Source: Halobacteriovoraceae bacterium (GTDB lineage: Bacteria > Bdellovibrionota > Bacteriovoracia > Bacteriovoracales > Bacteriovoracaceae). From it: a stretch of 64,000 nucleotides of DNA. Shown here in pieces: positions 36,751-45,753 of this stretch. The notes below the pieces were generated by a model. It was not told the origin of the DNA, did no database searches, and worked only from the letters and a program-made list of their open reading frames with translations. Numbering within the stretch: position 1 is the first letter of the stretch; every line of letters starts with the position of its first letter. A program made the position numbers and the translations under genes. Where the stretch lies: contig PASP01000015.1 of assembly GCA_002712005.1 (NCBI GenBank), forward strand, positions 1 through 64,000. The letters are read 5' to 3'.

Positions 36751-37908
36751 TTGAGAAAAATCATATCGTTTCCTTTTATCTTTGCAAGTGCATTTGCCTT
36801 TCCATTAAGCATATTGTTGTGCAGAGTGTTTAAACCAGAAGCTTTGTCTTCTTTAATTAACTTTCAAAGTACGTCTGTTTTACTAATTTTTATTCTTCAA
36901 ACAGGACTAAGGGCCGGGACTCGAATGCATGTGTATTTGGGCCATGAAAAAACAGTCGACTCTGTTCTCTCTTTTATTAATAAGGAGAGCCTTAAATACT
37001 TTTTGCTAGTTTCCCTATTATTGGGAGCTATAATTTATAGCTTTAAGATAAATACTGATTTGAAGCTATATGCTCTATTTTATCTTGCACAAGTAGCTTT
37101 TGGCTCAAATATTGGAGTATCTGTAGCAAGACGTAAGGATTCTCATGCAATTTTTTCTTCAATATCTGCATTTATTAATATCTTTATATCTTGCATGCTC
37201 ATCTTAACTCTTAAGGATGAAAAATTAACTTATTTTCTAATTGAGCTTAATTCTTTGATAATATTGTTTCTTCAAAGATTAATCCTTCAAAGGAATTTAC
37301 AGGGAAGCTTTAAATTAACTCGTATGATAATTAAACGTTATTATGGTATGCAAACAAGTGCTTTTTTAATGTATGGAACAAATTATCTTTTTGCGCAATT
37401 AATAAGAGCTGTTGGAGAAGTTAACTCTAAAGTTTTAATCGAATATGCTGATACAAGTATTCTAGCTGGAGTTTTGGTTCTTTCTGGAGGACAAATCTTT
37501 TCATTTAATGAAAAAAAATTTATTCAAGAAGGTTCCTATTTTAAAATCGTTCAGTTTTTAACAATTATACTGACTTTTATTGTTACTCTTTATTCTGGAA
37601 TAATGCATTTCTTTTTTGACCAGAGTTTTTTACGTGTTGTTATAATAGCTTTTAATCTCGCCGGAAGGTTACCCTTTGCTCTTTGCTCTCAATTTGCAAA
37701 TAATGTCGGTCGTTATCATATCAATATACTGGGGGCACTTAGTTTAATAATGAATGGCTTCTTGCTATACTTTAATCCTCCCGAAAATGAAGTTTTCATG
37801 TTGCTTCTGTTTTTCTCCCATATAACAGCTGCATTTTGTTTCATAATACTCTATAAACTTTTTAAGGTAGATAATGTTCTTGTTTTCCCTAAGACAAATA
37901 ATGTTTAG
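36751..37908 (+). CDS. polytopic membrane protein, flippase-like
   Basis: A 385-residue protein with about 10-12 hydrophobic helices and short charged loops. Its layout (FIFASAFAFPLSILLCRVF, QTGLRAGTRMHVYLG, GMQTSAFLMYGTNYLFAQLIRAVGE, FNLAGRLPFALCSQFANNVGR) resembles polysaccharide transporters of the Wzx/MATE type, but it is shorter than usual (about 420-480) and no diagnostic motif is visible. Start is TTG 36751. It lies between glycosyltransferase and aminosugar genes. Confidence 0.5.
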   Translation: MRKIISFPFIFASAFAFPLSILLCRVFKPEALSSLINFQSTSVLLIFILQTGLRAGTRMHVYLGHEKTVDSVLSFINKESLKYFLLVSLLLGAIIYSFKINTDLKLYALFYLAQVAFGSNIGVSVARRKDSHAIFSSISAFINIFISCMLILTLKDEKLTYFLIELNSLIILFLQRLILQRNLQGSFKLTRMIIKRYYGMQTSAFLMYGTNYLFAQLIRAVGEVNSKVLIEYADTSILAGVLVLSGGQIFSFNEKKFIQEGSYFKIVQFLTIILTFIVTLYSGIMHFFFDQSFLRVVIIAFNLAGRLPFALCSQFANNVGRYHINILGALSLIMNGFLLYFNPPENEVFMLLLFFSHITAAFCFIILYKLFKVDNVLVFPKTNNV

Positions 37909-37953
37909 TGTAGTATTCAGTTTAATCGCTGATATATTTTTTAATGGTTGGGT

Positions 37954-39063
37954 ATGAATAGTATTCCATTTACAAAGTCATCAAGAGTAAAAGGTACGGA
38001 TAAATATGTATTGGATTTGTTGAGTAGTACAAATCCACTAAGTGGCAACGGTACTTATACAAAGAGTTGTCAAAATTTTTTAGTCAATAGGTATAAAATT
38101 AATAAAGTACTACTGACAACTTCATGTACGGATGCATTAGAAATGGCAGCCATCCTTTGTGATATTAAGCAAGGAGACGAAATTATTGTCCCTTCATATA
38201 CCTTTGTATCAACAGCTAATGCTTTTGTTTTAAGAGGAGCAAAAATAGTTTTTGCAGATTCTAGTGAAAAGAACCCAAATATTTCTCCTTCAAGTATTAG
38301 GAAATTAATATCCAAAAAGACAAAAGCAATTGTTCCTGTCCATTATGCTGGCGTAGCTTGTGAGATGGACGAAATTTGCAAAATTGCAAAGGAATATGGA
38401 TTATTTGTTATTGAAGATGCTGCCCAGGCAATTGAAGCTTCTTATAATGGAAGCCAGTTAGGAACAATTGGAGATCTTGGAACATTTTCTTTTCATGATA
38501 CTAAAAATATTTCCTCTGGGGAGGGGGGAGCCTTATTAATAAATAATCCTATACTAAAAGAAAGAGCTGAAATTATATGGGAAAAAGGAACGAATCGTTC
38601 AGCATTTATTAGAGGAGAGGTTAATAAGTATAGCTGGGTGGATATTGGCTCTTCCTTTTTACCCTCCGAGTTGAATGCTGCTTATTTGCTAGGCCAATTA
38701 GAAATGATCGAAGAAATAACGAAAAATAGAAAAAGATCATGGGACTTTTATAAAGAAAACTTAAAGTCGTCGGAACTTATTACGACTCAAAGTGAGTGTG
38801 CGAATGCTCATATATTCTATTTGTTAGTTTCTGAAGAAAAAAAGAGAAATGAAATACTAAATGGATTGAAGTCAAAAGGTATTGGAGCAACATTTCATTT
38901 CTTACCTTTGGGAAAAAGTGAATTTAGTAAAAGAATGAATTTTTTTGATGAAAGCTCTATGGCACTAAATTATTCAAATTCTATTATAAGACTTCCATTG
39001 TATTATGGAATGGAAGATGTGGAATTGAAATTTATTTGTGATGCAATAAAGGAACTTATTTAA
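37954..39063 (+). CDS. dTDP-4-keto-6-deoxyhexose aminotransferase, WecE/RffA-like
   Basis: A 369-residue DegT/DnrJ/EryC1 enzyme. Diagnostic stretches are LSGNGTYTKSCQNFL, LTTSCTDALEMAAIL, PSYTFVSTANAFVLRGA, EDAAQAIEA and FHDTKNISSGEGGAL, where Lys184 binds PLP; the HDTKN..SGEGGAL wording is that of WecE/RffA, which makes dTDP-4-amino-4,6-dideoxygalactose. rfbA and rfbB in this window supply the keto sugar. ATG 37954 is chosen over TTG 37948. Its stop overlaps that of the amidohydrolase gene (TTAA). Confidence 0.9.
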   Translation: MNSIPFTKSSRVKGTDKYVLDLLSSTNPLSGNGTYTKSCQNFLVNRYKINKVLLTTSCTDALEMAAILCDIKQGDEIIVPSYTFVSTANAFVLRGAKIVFADSSEKNPNISPSSIRKLISKKTKAIVPVHYAGVACEMDEICKIAKEYGLFVIEDAAQAIEASYNGSQLGTIGDLGTFSFHDTKNISSGEGGALLINNPILKERAEIIWEKGTNRSAFIRGEVNKYSWVDIGSSFLPSELNAAYLLGQLEMIEEITKNRKRSWDFYKENLKSSELITTQSECANAHIFYLLVSEEKKRNEILNGLKSKGIGATFHFLPLGKSEFSKRMNFFDESSMALNYSNSIIRLPLYYGMEDVELKFICDAIKELI

Positions 39064-39839
39064 ATTTCTAAAAAATTGATAAGGTTTAAGCCGCAAAAGT
39101 TTTTTATTTTATCTTCGCTAATCCCAGTACTTAGTGACTCTAATTTGTTAAATAATTCTCTGTGAGAATACTCAGGAAAGTCAGTACCAATACAAATTCG
39201 TCTATCAAAGTGATTTAGTAAAAAAGAAATATCATGATCTATTGAACTTCCGGTATATTTCATAATAGTTAGTGAAAGGTCTAGAAGTAGGTTAGGATTA
39301 AATCTTACAAGTTCTGCATATTTTAATACTTCAACTCCTCCTCCATGAACTAAGACACATTTACAATTGGGAACATGACTTAAGGCCTCTGTAAGAATAT
39401 AGAACGGATCTTGCTTGATAATTTTATCTACTGATGTATAGAAATACGTACAAAGCAAAACGGGTAAGTTATAATTTAGAGAAGATTGAAAAATGTTTTT
39501 TAATGTATCGATATTCATATTAAAACAGCTGAATCTTGGATGGAGCTTTACCGCTTTAAATCCTAATTTTTTAATGAGTGAAAACTCTTTTTCCAGGTCG
39601 CAAAAGGGATTTAGACCAGCTACAGGAATTAATTCAGGATAAAGTTTGCACTCATTTATAAATGATTCATGAGAGTAGTTTTCAATATTATCCATCCCAA
39701 TCGCTAGAGACCGATTAAAATTACCATCCTTCATGGATTTGATTAAACTACTGAATGATGAATCCTCATGTGAGGATAACCACTTTCCAGTAAGCGTGGG
39801 GTGGGCAAGACTATCGATAAGTTCAATTGATTGTTTCAT
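39060..39839 (-). CDS. amidohydrolase-family TIM-barrel metalloenzyme
   Basis: A 259-residue protein of the amidohydrolase_2 type. It begins with ELIDSLAHPTLTGKW, in which D-x-x-AHP replaces the more usual DxHxH, continues with FKAVKLHPRFSCF (possible metal-bridging Lys/His), CVLVHGGG and ends with RICIGTDFPEYSHRELF, where the Asp is the catalytic metal ligand. One His of the first metal site appears altered. It is the last gene of a compact six-gene minus-strand operon, 12 bp after the ATP-grasp gene. Reaction unknown; hydrolysis, decarboxylation or lactone opening are possible. Confidence 0.7.
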   Translation of the reverse strand: MKQSIELIDSLAHPTLTGKWLSSHEDSSFSSLIKSMKDGNFNRSLAIGMDNIENYSHESFINECKLYPELIPVAGLNPFCDLEKEFSLIKKLGFKAVKLHPRFSCFNMNIDTLKNIFQSSLNYNLPVLLCTYFYTSVDKIIKQDPFYILTEALSHVPNCKCVLVHGGGVEVLKYAELVRFNPNLLLDLSLTIMKYTGSSIDHDISFLLNHFDRRICIGTDFPEYSHRELFNKLESLSTGISEDKIKNFCGLNLINFLEI

Positions 39840-39851
39840 GGTTATTTTTCA

Positions 39852-41066
39852 CTAATTATAGTTTATGAATTTGTTTAGGCTCTTAATAGTAGCTTCGATT
39901 AATTTTTGATCTTCAAACTTTAGAATTACATTTCCAATAGCCTTATTTGCACTTGTAAAGGACTGTATTTCTGAACCGTTTTCCAAATAAGGGTTTACTT
40001 TAAATATATATTGAGAAATACATTTATCAAATGTGATTGAATTTAGTTTATTATTCTCAAAAGAATGAAGCATATATGATGCATAAAAAGATTTTGAATA
40101 GCTGGGAGTACTTCTTAGTTTATAACTTGGATCAATTGCTCCTTTAACGCTTGCTTCAATGAGGTTTACATTTGTATTTAAATAAATAGTAGTAGGAATA
40201 TAGTTTCCACCGTTTCGAGGACCAATCTCAATGATATAAGGTTTTCCGGAAGGGCGAATAATGACATCTAGGTTGAAGGCTCCTTGGGTAAATCCTACTT
40301 TTTGCAATATTTCTTCTAAAATATTTGTTACTTGCTGAAGTCTCTCTTTTGGATGGTGAGAGGGGAAGGATTCTGCATACGGCGTAAACTCAAGGCCTTC
40401 TTGTTCATTAAAGTATCCATTGCCATAGTGTACAAAGGCTATTTTTCCTTCTTGGAAGTACCCGTCTCCACAGATTTGATAATCGACTTTTTCAATAAAT
40501 TCTTCAATAATGACTTTTTTTTGAATAGAGTGGAAAAGAGAGTTCTTAATAAGTTCTTTGAATTGGCTTAAGTTTTCGTGTGTTACTTTATGAACTCCTT
40601 TGCTCCCGCTGCTATCAACAGGCTTAATGATTAAGGGGAGAAATTCATTCCATGATTGATCAAATGAAATAGGTTCAATGATCTCCTTATAGAAAGATTC
40701 TTGAATTTTTTCTTTGTTTAAAAAACTTCGAAATAAATGTTTGTTTGTTAAAGTTTCTATTGATGTAGGGGAATTACCTGGAATATTGAGTTCTTTTGCA
40801 ACAATAGCCGCTGTTCTTGCAGCAACATCAGAGCCAAAGCTTAGAGCCCCATGAATCTGTTCTTTTTGAGCGATATCTAGAACCTTCTCGATATCAAGGG
40901 TACTGACATTACTATAACTAATATCTGCAATTCTATGACCGGGGTTATCGGGACGATTATCACAAACGATAGTTTTAATGCCTATCTCTTTTGCTTTTTC
41001 AATCGCTGGAACTTGAAATGCAGCCCCTCCTAATAGAAGAATTTTTTTATTACTGTAGGTCTTCAA
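39852..41066 (-). CDS. ATP-grasp carboxylate-amine ligase
   Basis: A 404-residue ATP-grasp protein. The N-domain has ILLLGGAAFQVPAIEKAKEIG and CDNRPDNPGH. The ATP-grasp region shows LIIKPVDSSGSKGVHKV, IIEEFIEKVDYQI and FNLDVIIRPSGKPYIIEIGPRNGG, with the Mg-binding Glu and Asn residues. Such ligases join a carboxylate to an amine or thiol through an acyl phosphate. It overlaps the beta-propeller gene by 17 bp. In this context it may attach an amino acid or other amine to a sugar acid; this is inference. Confidence 0.85.
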   Translation of the reverse strand: MKTYSNKKILLLGGAAFQVPAIEKAKEIGIKTIVCDNRPDNPGHRIADISYSNVSTLDIEKVLDIAQKEQIHGALSFGSDVAARTAAIVAKELNIPGNSPTSIETLTNKHLFRSFLNKEKIQESFYKEIIEPISFDQSWNEFLPLIIKPVDSSGSKGVHKVTHENLSQFKELIKNSLFHSIQKKVIIEEFIEKVDYQICGDGYFQEGKIAFVHYGNGYFNEQEGLEFTPYAESFPSHHPKERLQQVTNILEEILQKVGFTQGAFNLDVIIRPSGKPYIIEIGPRNGGNYIPTTIYLNTNVNLIEASVKGAIDPSYKLRSTPSYSKSFYASYMLHSFENNKLNSITFDKCISQYIFKVNPYLENGSEIQSFTSANKAIGNVILKFEDQKLIEATIKSLNKFINYN

Positions 41067-41988
41067 TATTCATCCTTGCAATACCAATACCATAGTTGCC
41101 ATAATTGTTTCCTGCATAAGTCATGTAGAGATAATTTTTATGTTTGAAAATATGTGGGTAGCACTGATCCTTGGAATCCCAGTCATGTCCAGAAGAGAGG
41201 AAGTAACATTCATGATCTTTTCTTTCCCATTTAATTCCATCTATTGAGGTAGCATACCCTATTTTATAGTGCTCGCCCCTATAACAGAACCACATATGAA
41301 ATAAATTTTTATATTTAATAACCGATGGTCTAGCAATCGAATGCTCATGTGGAAGTTGTGGATCAATGCATAGTTGGTTTTGTCTATTCCAATGGAATCC
41401 GTCATGCGAGTATGCATATTTTATAGAATAGCTATGTTTAGGTTCATTTTCACCTTCTCCCCATTTTAGAAAAGAGGTATACCACAAATGCCAACGATCT
41501 GAGTCTTTTAAAACACATACTGAACCTGTAGAAAGTGGATCTTCATTAGAGCGGGGAAGAATAGGCGCTTTTGAGACTCTTTCAAATAGATGATCGCTTT
41601 TTTTTGCCATCCCAAGATGGTTCTGAAAAGGAGTTTTTACTGTTTGCATCCATCCTGTATATAATAGAAAATGTTCGTCTTTAATAATTATGGAGTGTGG
41701 ATAAGAAACACCATTTTCGTCAAACATCCCAATGCTTCCATTTGTTAAAACAGGATCGTTGTAGGATAAAAAATCTAGCTGGGACTTATCATCCCCTACA
41801 GTAAGAATGCCTTCAAATATTAAAGATTGATTTAAGTTATTGCGAACAGTTAAATAGTATTCATATTTACTTTCACTGAGCTTCTGCCCAATACATCCAG
41901 CACCAGTATGTGAATAAAATAGTTCTGTCTTCTTATCTGCCTTGAGTAGAAATTGATGATCTCTCCACTTTTGTGATAGATTGCTCAT
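41050..41988 (-). CDS. GH43/GH130-like five-bladed beta-propeller protein
   Basis: A 312-residue protein with repeated blade patterns: YPHSIIIKDEHFLLYTGWM, GSVCVLKDSDRWHLWYTSF, ARPSVIKYKNLFHMWFCYRG, IGYATSIDGIKWER and CYPHIFKHKNYLYMTYAGNN. This is the arrangement of glycosidase clans with five-bladed propellers (GH32, 43, 68, 130) and of related phosphorylases and transferases. No signal peptide, so it is probably cytoplasmic, which is unusual for a polysaccharide hydrolase and suggests action on a precursor. Catalytic residues cannot be assigned by eye. Confidence 0.7.
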   Translation of the reverse strand: MSNLSQKWRDHQFLLKADKKTELFYSHTGAGCIGQKLSESKYEYYLTVRNNLNQSLIFEGILTVGDDKSQLDFLSYNDPVLTNGSIGMFDENGVSYPHSIIIKDEHFLLYTGWMQTVKTPFQNHLGMAKKSDHLFERVSKAPILPRSNEDPLSTGSVCVLKDSDRWHLWYTSFLKWGEGENEPKHSYSIKYAYSHDGFHWNRQNQLCIDPQLPHEHSIARPSVIKYKNLFHMWFCYRGEHYKIGYATSIDGIKWERKDHECYFLSSGHDWDSKDQCYPHIFKHKNYLYMTYAGNNYGNYGIGIARMNIEDLQ

Positions 41989-41995
41989 ATTTGTC

Positions 41996-42766
41996 TCATT
42001 TTTTTTCTTCAGTTAAGTCTACAGCATTTTGAATATCTTGATTATCACTCAGCTTATTTATGGCCAGTAAGAGCATCCATCTACCTTGAAAGTCTAGCCA
42101 ACTGCTTTCTGAACTACATTTGATACTGTCTACTCCGTGAATATGCTGCGGATTAAAAAATGTAATATCGCCTATATCGACAAAATCATCAACATGTATT
42201 TTTTGATCATTAGATATAAAGTAAGCTCCACCTTCCTCGTAATCAACACCTTTTTTGCTCATTACAACTGTGGGAAGGGCCAACTGATGATAATGAACAG
42301 GATCTCTATGGGGATTTAGATAACCTTGGTTGGCTGGATAAAACTGAAAAGCAATTCTTGCGGTACAACCTTTTTCTGGTTTCATCCCAAGAAAAGCATC
42401 TTTTGGGAGCTTTCCAATTAGATTTTTTAACTGAAAAATCTTTCTGAAAACTTTAAAAAAATTAAAAATATCTTGATTCCAAGGGTAAAAAACAAACTGA
42501 TGAAAGCATCCTTTTACATATGAGCGATGATCGGAGTTGTTTATACGGTGAAAATTTGGAGCATTTTTTATAATGGGTAGATAGTTTGGTAGTGAATTTT
42601 TCCCAATTTGTGAAAGGTATTCTTTAATGTCTGAAATTAACTTTTTATTAACAGCTTCTTTAATAACTACGAGATTATCCGCTTCGATATGTTCACGAAT
42701 TTCTGTAATTTTACTTGAGTCATTGATAAGCTCATTGATTGATTCATTATATATTACTATCTCCAT
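41996..42766 (-). CDS. Fe(II)/2-oxoglutarate oxygenase, PhyH-like (second)
   Basis: A 256-residue protein with the metal-binding HxD in GYLNPHRDPVHYHQLALPTVV and the distal His in FFNPQHIHGVDSI; a charged tail (residues 235-256) follows. Jelly-roll type strands such as EEGGAYFISNDQKIHV lie between. It sits 3 bp from the third PhyH-like gene (42769) and 7 bp from the propeller gene, so it is translated in one operon. Probably hydroxylates a sugar, an acid or an amino-acid side chain; the two adjacent oxygenases are not close copies. Confidence 0.75.
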   Translation of the reverse strand: MEIVIYNESINELINDSSKITEIREHIEADNLVVIKEAVNKKLISDIKEYLSQIGKNSLPNYLPIIKNAPNFHRINNSDHRSYVKGCFHQFVFYPWNQDIFNFFKVFRKIFQLKNLIGKLPKDAFLGMKPEKGCTARIAFQFYPANQGYLNPHRDPVHYHQLALPTVVMSKKGVDYEEGGAYFISNDQKIHVDDFVDIGDITFFNPQHIHGVDSIKCSSESSWLDFQGRWMLLLAINKLSDNQDIQNAVDLTEEKK

Positions 42767-42768
42767 TG

Positions 42769-43593
42769 TTAACCTTGCCCCGCCCTGTAGGTACGAAGTT
42801 TTGGAGAGCTTACGCGATATTCGTCAACATTTCGTGGAGGAATTGCCCAGAGGCCAAGCCGTTGGGCAAGCTTTGACTCCATGTCTACTTTTTCTTTGAA
42901 CATTTCAGGGTAGTTAAGTTGTTGCTTAATAAAGGGGCGTGTGTATTGATGGTTTATAGCACGCCTCACCTTATTGGTACTATTTTCTCCCGAGCAGTGC
43001 CATAGAAGTGAATCAAAAATGAGAATAGAGCCGGGCTGAGCTGTGATTTGAATTTTATTTTTTTCAATAAAGCTTTCACTAGGCATCGTCGTATTTTTGT
43101 GTGTACCCGGTATTATCCAAGTTCCGCCTGTTTGTTGATTGAAGGGATCTAAAATAAAGAAAAAGTTAATACTTAAAAGTTTGTCACTGATAAAATCTTT
43201 AGCAAAGTCTTTGTGGAATCGACCTTGATTATGTTTTTCTTTTGGATACAAGCAAATTCCATTTTGTAGGTGTAGAATAGACGTTGGGCCAACTGTAAAA
43301 TCTAAAACTTTATCTACTAAAGGAAGGGTGAGTAAATCGAAGAAAATAGGATCTTCTTCCATTAAGCCTCTTGCAACACCATAATCACCAATAGATCTTA
43401 ATAAGGGTTCTCCATATTTTTTGAGTTGTTTATTCCAGGCCTTATCTACAGCTTCTTGAAGTTTTGTGATCGTACTCCGGTCCAATACGTTAGGTACTAA
43501 AAAGTATCCTAGACGATCTAAGTCTTCTTTCCAGATGTCGGTAGCGCTATGAATAGCATTTTTCTCTAGTCCAACATATTCTTGGTAATCCAT
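42769..43593 (-). CDS. PhyH-family Fe(II)/2-oxoglutarate oxygenase (third)
   Basis: A 274-residue protein clearly of the phytanoyl-CoA dioxygenase family: GYFLVPNVLDRSTITKLQEAVDKAW at the N-terminus, HxD in NQGRFHKDFAKDF, TGGTWIIPGTHK, and FDSLLWHCSGENSTNKVRRAINHQY holding the distal His and the cosubstrate Arg. Metal and cosubstrate residues look intact. It is second in the operon after the GT2 gene. Its substrate is unknown. Confidence 0.85.
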   Translation of the reverse strand: MDYQEYVGLEKNAIHSATDIWKEDLDRLGYFLVPNVLDRSTITKLQEAVDKAWNKQLKKYGEPLLRSIGDYGVARGLMEEDPIFFDLLTLPLVDKVLDFTVGPTSILHLQNGICLYPKEKHNQGRFHKDFAKDFISDKLLSINFFFILDPFNQQTGGTWIIPGTHKNTTMPSESFIEKNKIQITAQPGSILIFDSLLWHCSGENSTNKVRRAINHQYTRPFIKQQLNYPEMFKEKVDMESKLAQRLGLWAIPPRNVDEYRVSSPKLRTYRAGQG

Positions 43594-43605
43594 AATAAAA
43601 GTCCT

Positions 43606-44685
43606 TCAAGTCGTCTTATCTATAATAAAGAGAGGTCTCATTTTTGTTTGTTCGAAATTTTTAGACAAATAGACACCATTTATACCGAGAAAGAAAGTGA
43701 TAACACCTGTTGAAAGTAAAATAGTAACTATCAGTGAACCCCATCCCTCTTTATAACCATATATGAAATAATTAAAGCTAATCCAAAGTGCAATCAAAGT
43801 AGAGAGGACAAAAAAGGTTAGTCCAACATATATGCTGAAATAAAGAAGTCTGTCGGATTCAGAGGTTAGGCCATCAACAGCATGATGGATAAGTTTTTTT
43901 AACGTGTAAGAACTTTTTCCGTACTTTCTTTCCTCGTGCTCAATACTTAAGTATGTAGAAGAAAAGCCAAGCCACCTTAATAGCATGAGGTAATGACGCT
44001 GGCGATCGCTCATTCTGCTGAAAGTTTCTCTAACTTTTCGGGTGATCAATGAATAGCATCCAATTTCGGTATCATATTCTCTATTGGGATCATTTGTTAG
44101 TAGATTGAATAGTAGTGAAAATATTTTAGCTGAAATATTTTTCAGCAATCCATGTTTTCTCTTTTGCTTTTTAGTATAAACAATATCATATCCATTAAGA
44201 GCGAGACTGAGTAACTCTGGAATATGTTTTGGATTGTCCTGTAAGTCGCAGTCTATAACAAAAGTATACTCACCTTTAGCTTGAGAGAGGCCAGCTGAAA
44301 TAGCCTTGTGCTGACCAAAGTTTTTACTTAGTTTAATACCTTTCACTTGAGTGTATTTTTTTGCAGCTTTTTCTATTTTTGCCCATGAGTCATCAGGGCT
44401 TCTGTCATCAACGAGTAGTATTTCAAACTTTTCTGTTAAAGGAGAAATTATCGAGATTAAACTTTCAACAAGCTCTGGAATACTTTTTGAGCTGAGGTAA
44501 ACGGGAGAAACTACTGATATGTCTTTGTCAGTATTGAGACTAGTAAAATGTTCTCTAATCGCGCTATATTGTAGTGTATCTTTCACGGAGAGATTGTATA
44601 CTTCATGACATTCTGATGCAATAGTATGTATGACTTTATATAGGGTCAAATACGCTAATAACTTGAATTTATAGTTATAGGGCAA
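43606..44685 (-). CDS. polyprenyl-phosphate GT2 glycosyltransferase (DPM1/GtrB/ArnC-like)
   Basis: A 359-residue inner-membrane enzyme. The GT-A part has ISVVSPVYLSSKSIPELVESL, LVDDRSPDDSW, KLSKNFGQHKAISAGLSQA, DCDLQDNPKHIPEL (DxD) and KYGKSSYTLKKLI; two membrane helices follow (about 275-300 and 310-335). It would make a polyprenyl-phosphate-linked sugar for a GT-C enzyme. The first 50 residues are not part of the family, so the true start may be internal. It is the first gene of the six-gene operon and divergent from rfbB. Confidence 0.85.
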   Translation of the reverse strand: MPYNYKFKLLAYLTLYKVIHTIASECHEVYNLSVKDTLQYSAIREHFTSLNTDKDISVVSPVYLSSKSIPELVESLISIISPLTEKFEILLVDDRSPDDSWAKIEKAAKKYTQVKGIKLSKNFGQHKAISAGLSQAKGEYTFVIDCDLQDNPKHIPELLSLALNGYDIVYTKKQKRKHGLLKNISAKIFSLLFNLLTNDPNREYDTEIGCYSLITRKVRETFSRMSDRQRHYLMLLRWLGFSSTYLSIEHEERKYGKSSYTLKKLIHHAVDGLTSESDRLLYFSIYVGLTFFVLSTLIALWISFNYFIYGYKEGWGSLIVTILLSTGVITFFLGINGVYLSKNFEQTKMRPLFIIDKTT

Positions 44686-44736
44686 AGGATTTTTAGGCGA
44701 TATCGTTTTAACCTTTTTGCTCTTGAAGGAATATTG

Positions 44737-45714
44737 ATGAAAAAGATCTTGCTTACTGGATGCGCTGGTTTTATAGGCTCAAATTTTTTGAAAAAGATAG
44801 CTGTAATAGAAAGGGAATATGAGTTTGTTGTTTTAGATTTATTGGTATACGAAGGATCATATTCAACAATTGAAAATGATATTAATGATAATGATCATAT
44901 TTCTTTTGTTCAACTAGATATTAGAAATATGAGCGAGATTAATGAACTATTTCAAAAAGAAAAATTTTGTGGAGTTATACATTATGCAGCAGAGAGTCAT
45001 GTTGATGCTTCTATTAAGAATCCAAATATATTTGTCGAGACGAATGTTGTAGGGACTTTAAATTTGCTAAATGCATCACTCAGATATGGAAGTGAAAGCT
45101 TTCGCTTTTGTCATGTAAGTACTGATGAAGTATATGGAGACTTAAGTGATGACGAAGAGCCATTTACTGAAATGAACAGGATTAAGCCTAGTTCTCCGTA
45201 TAGTGCATCAAAGGCGGCTTCCGACATACTAGTAGAGAGCTATTATAAGACTTATGGTCTTGATTGCGTTATTACAAGATGCTCTAATAATTATGGACCC
45301 TATCAGTTTCCTGAAAAAATGATCCCTCTTATGATTAAAAACTCTCTTAAGGTAGAGAAGTTACCTGTATATGGGACTGGTAAGAACATAAGAGATTGGA
45401 TATTTGTGGATGATCATAATAAAGGTGTTTGGATGGCCTTTAAGAGCGGCAGTGCTGGAGAAGTTTATAACTTTGGTGGAAATACAGAAAAACAAAATAT
45501 AGAGGTAGTGAAGCAAATCTTAAATGAACTCAATCAAAGTGTAGACTTAATTACTTTTGTGACCGATAGAAAAGGACACGATTGGCGTTATGCTATGAAT
45601 TATGCTAAGGCGAGTAGGGAGCTAGGTTGGACTCCATCCGTAGATTTTGAAGAAGGCCTAAGGAGAACAATAAAGTGGTATAGTGAGAATGTTGATTGGC
45701 TTGAGAATTTTTAA
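44737..45714 (+). CDS. rfbB: dTDP-glucose 4,6-dehydratase, RfbB
   Basis: A 325-residue extended SDR: LLTGCAGFIGSNFLKK (NAD motif), HYAAESHVDASIKNP, VSTDEVYGDL (Thr-Asp-Glu catalytic triad region), YSASKAASDILV (YxxxK) and CSNNYGPYQFPEKMIPLMI. It turns dTDP-glucose from RfbA into dTDP-4-keto-6-deoxyglucose, which the WecE-like enzyme at 37954 can aminate. ATG 44737 follows GAAGGA. It is divergent from the six-gene operon, with a shared 51-bp promoter gap. Confidence 0.95.
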   Translation: MKKILLTGCAGFIGSNFLKKIAVIEREYEFVVLDLLVYEGSYSTIENDINDNDHISFVQLDIRNMSEINELFQKEKFCGVIHYAAESHVDASIKNPNIFVETNVVGTLNLLNASLRYGSESFRFCHVSTDEVYGDLSDDEEPFTEMNRIKPSSPYSASKAASDILVESYYKTYGLDCVITRCSNNYGPYQFPEKMIPLMIKNSLKVEKLPVYGTGKNIRDWIFVDDHNKGVWMAFKSGSAGEVYNFGGNTEKQNIEVVKQILNELNQSVDLITFVTDRKGHDWRYAMNYAKASRELGWTPSVDFEEGLRRTIKWYSENVDWLENF

Positions 45715-45753
45715 ATTCTGTATAAAAGGTATATATAGAGCAGGAATGTTATT

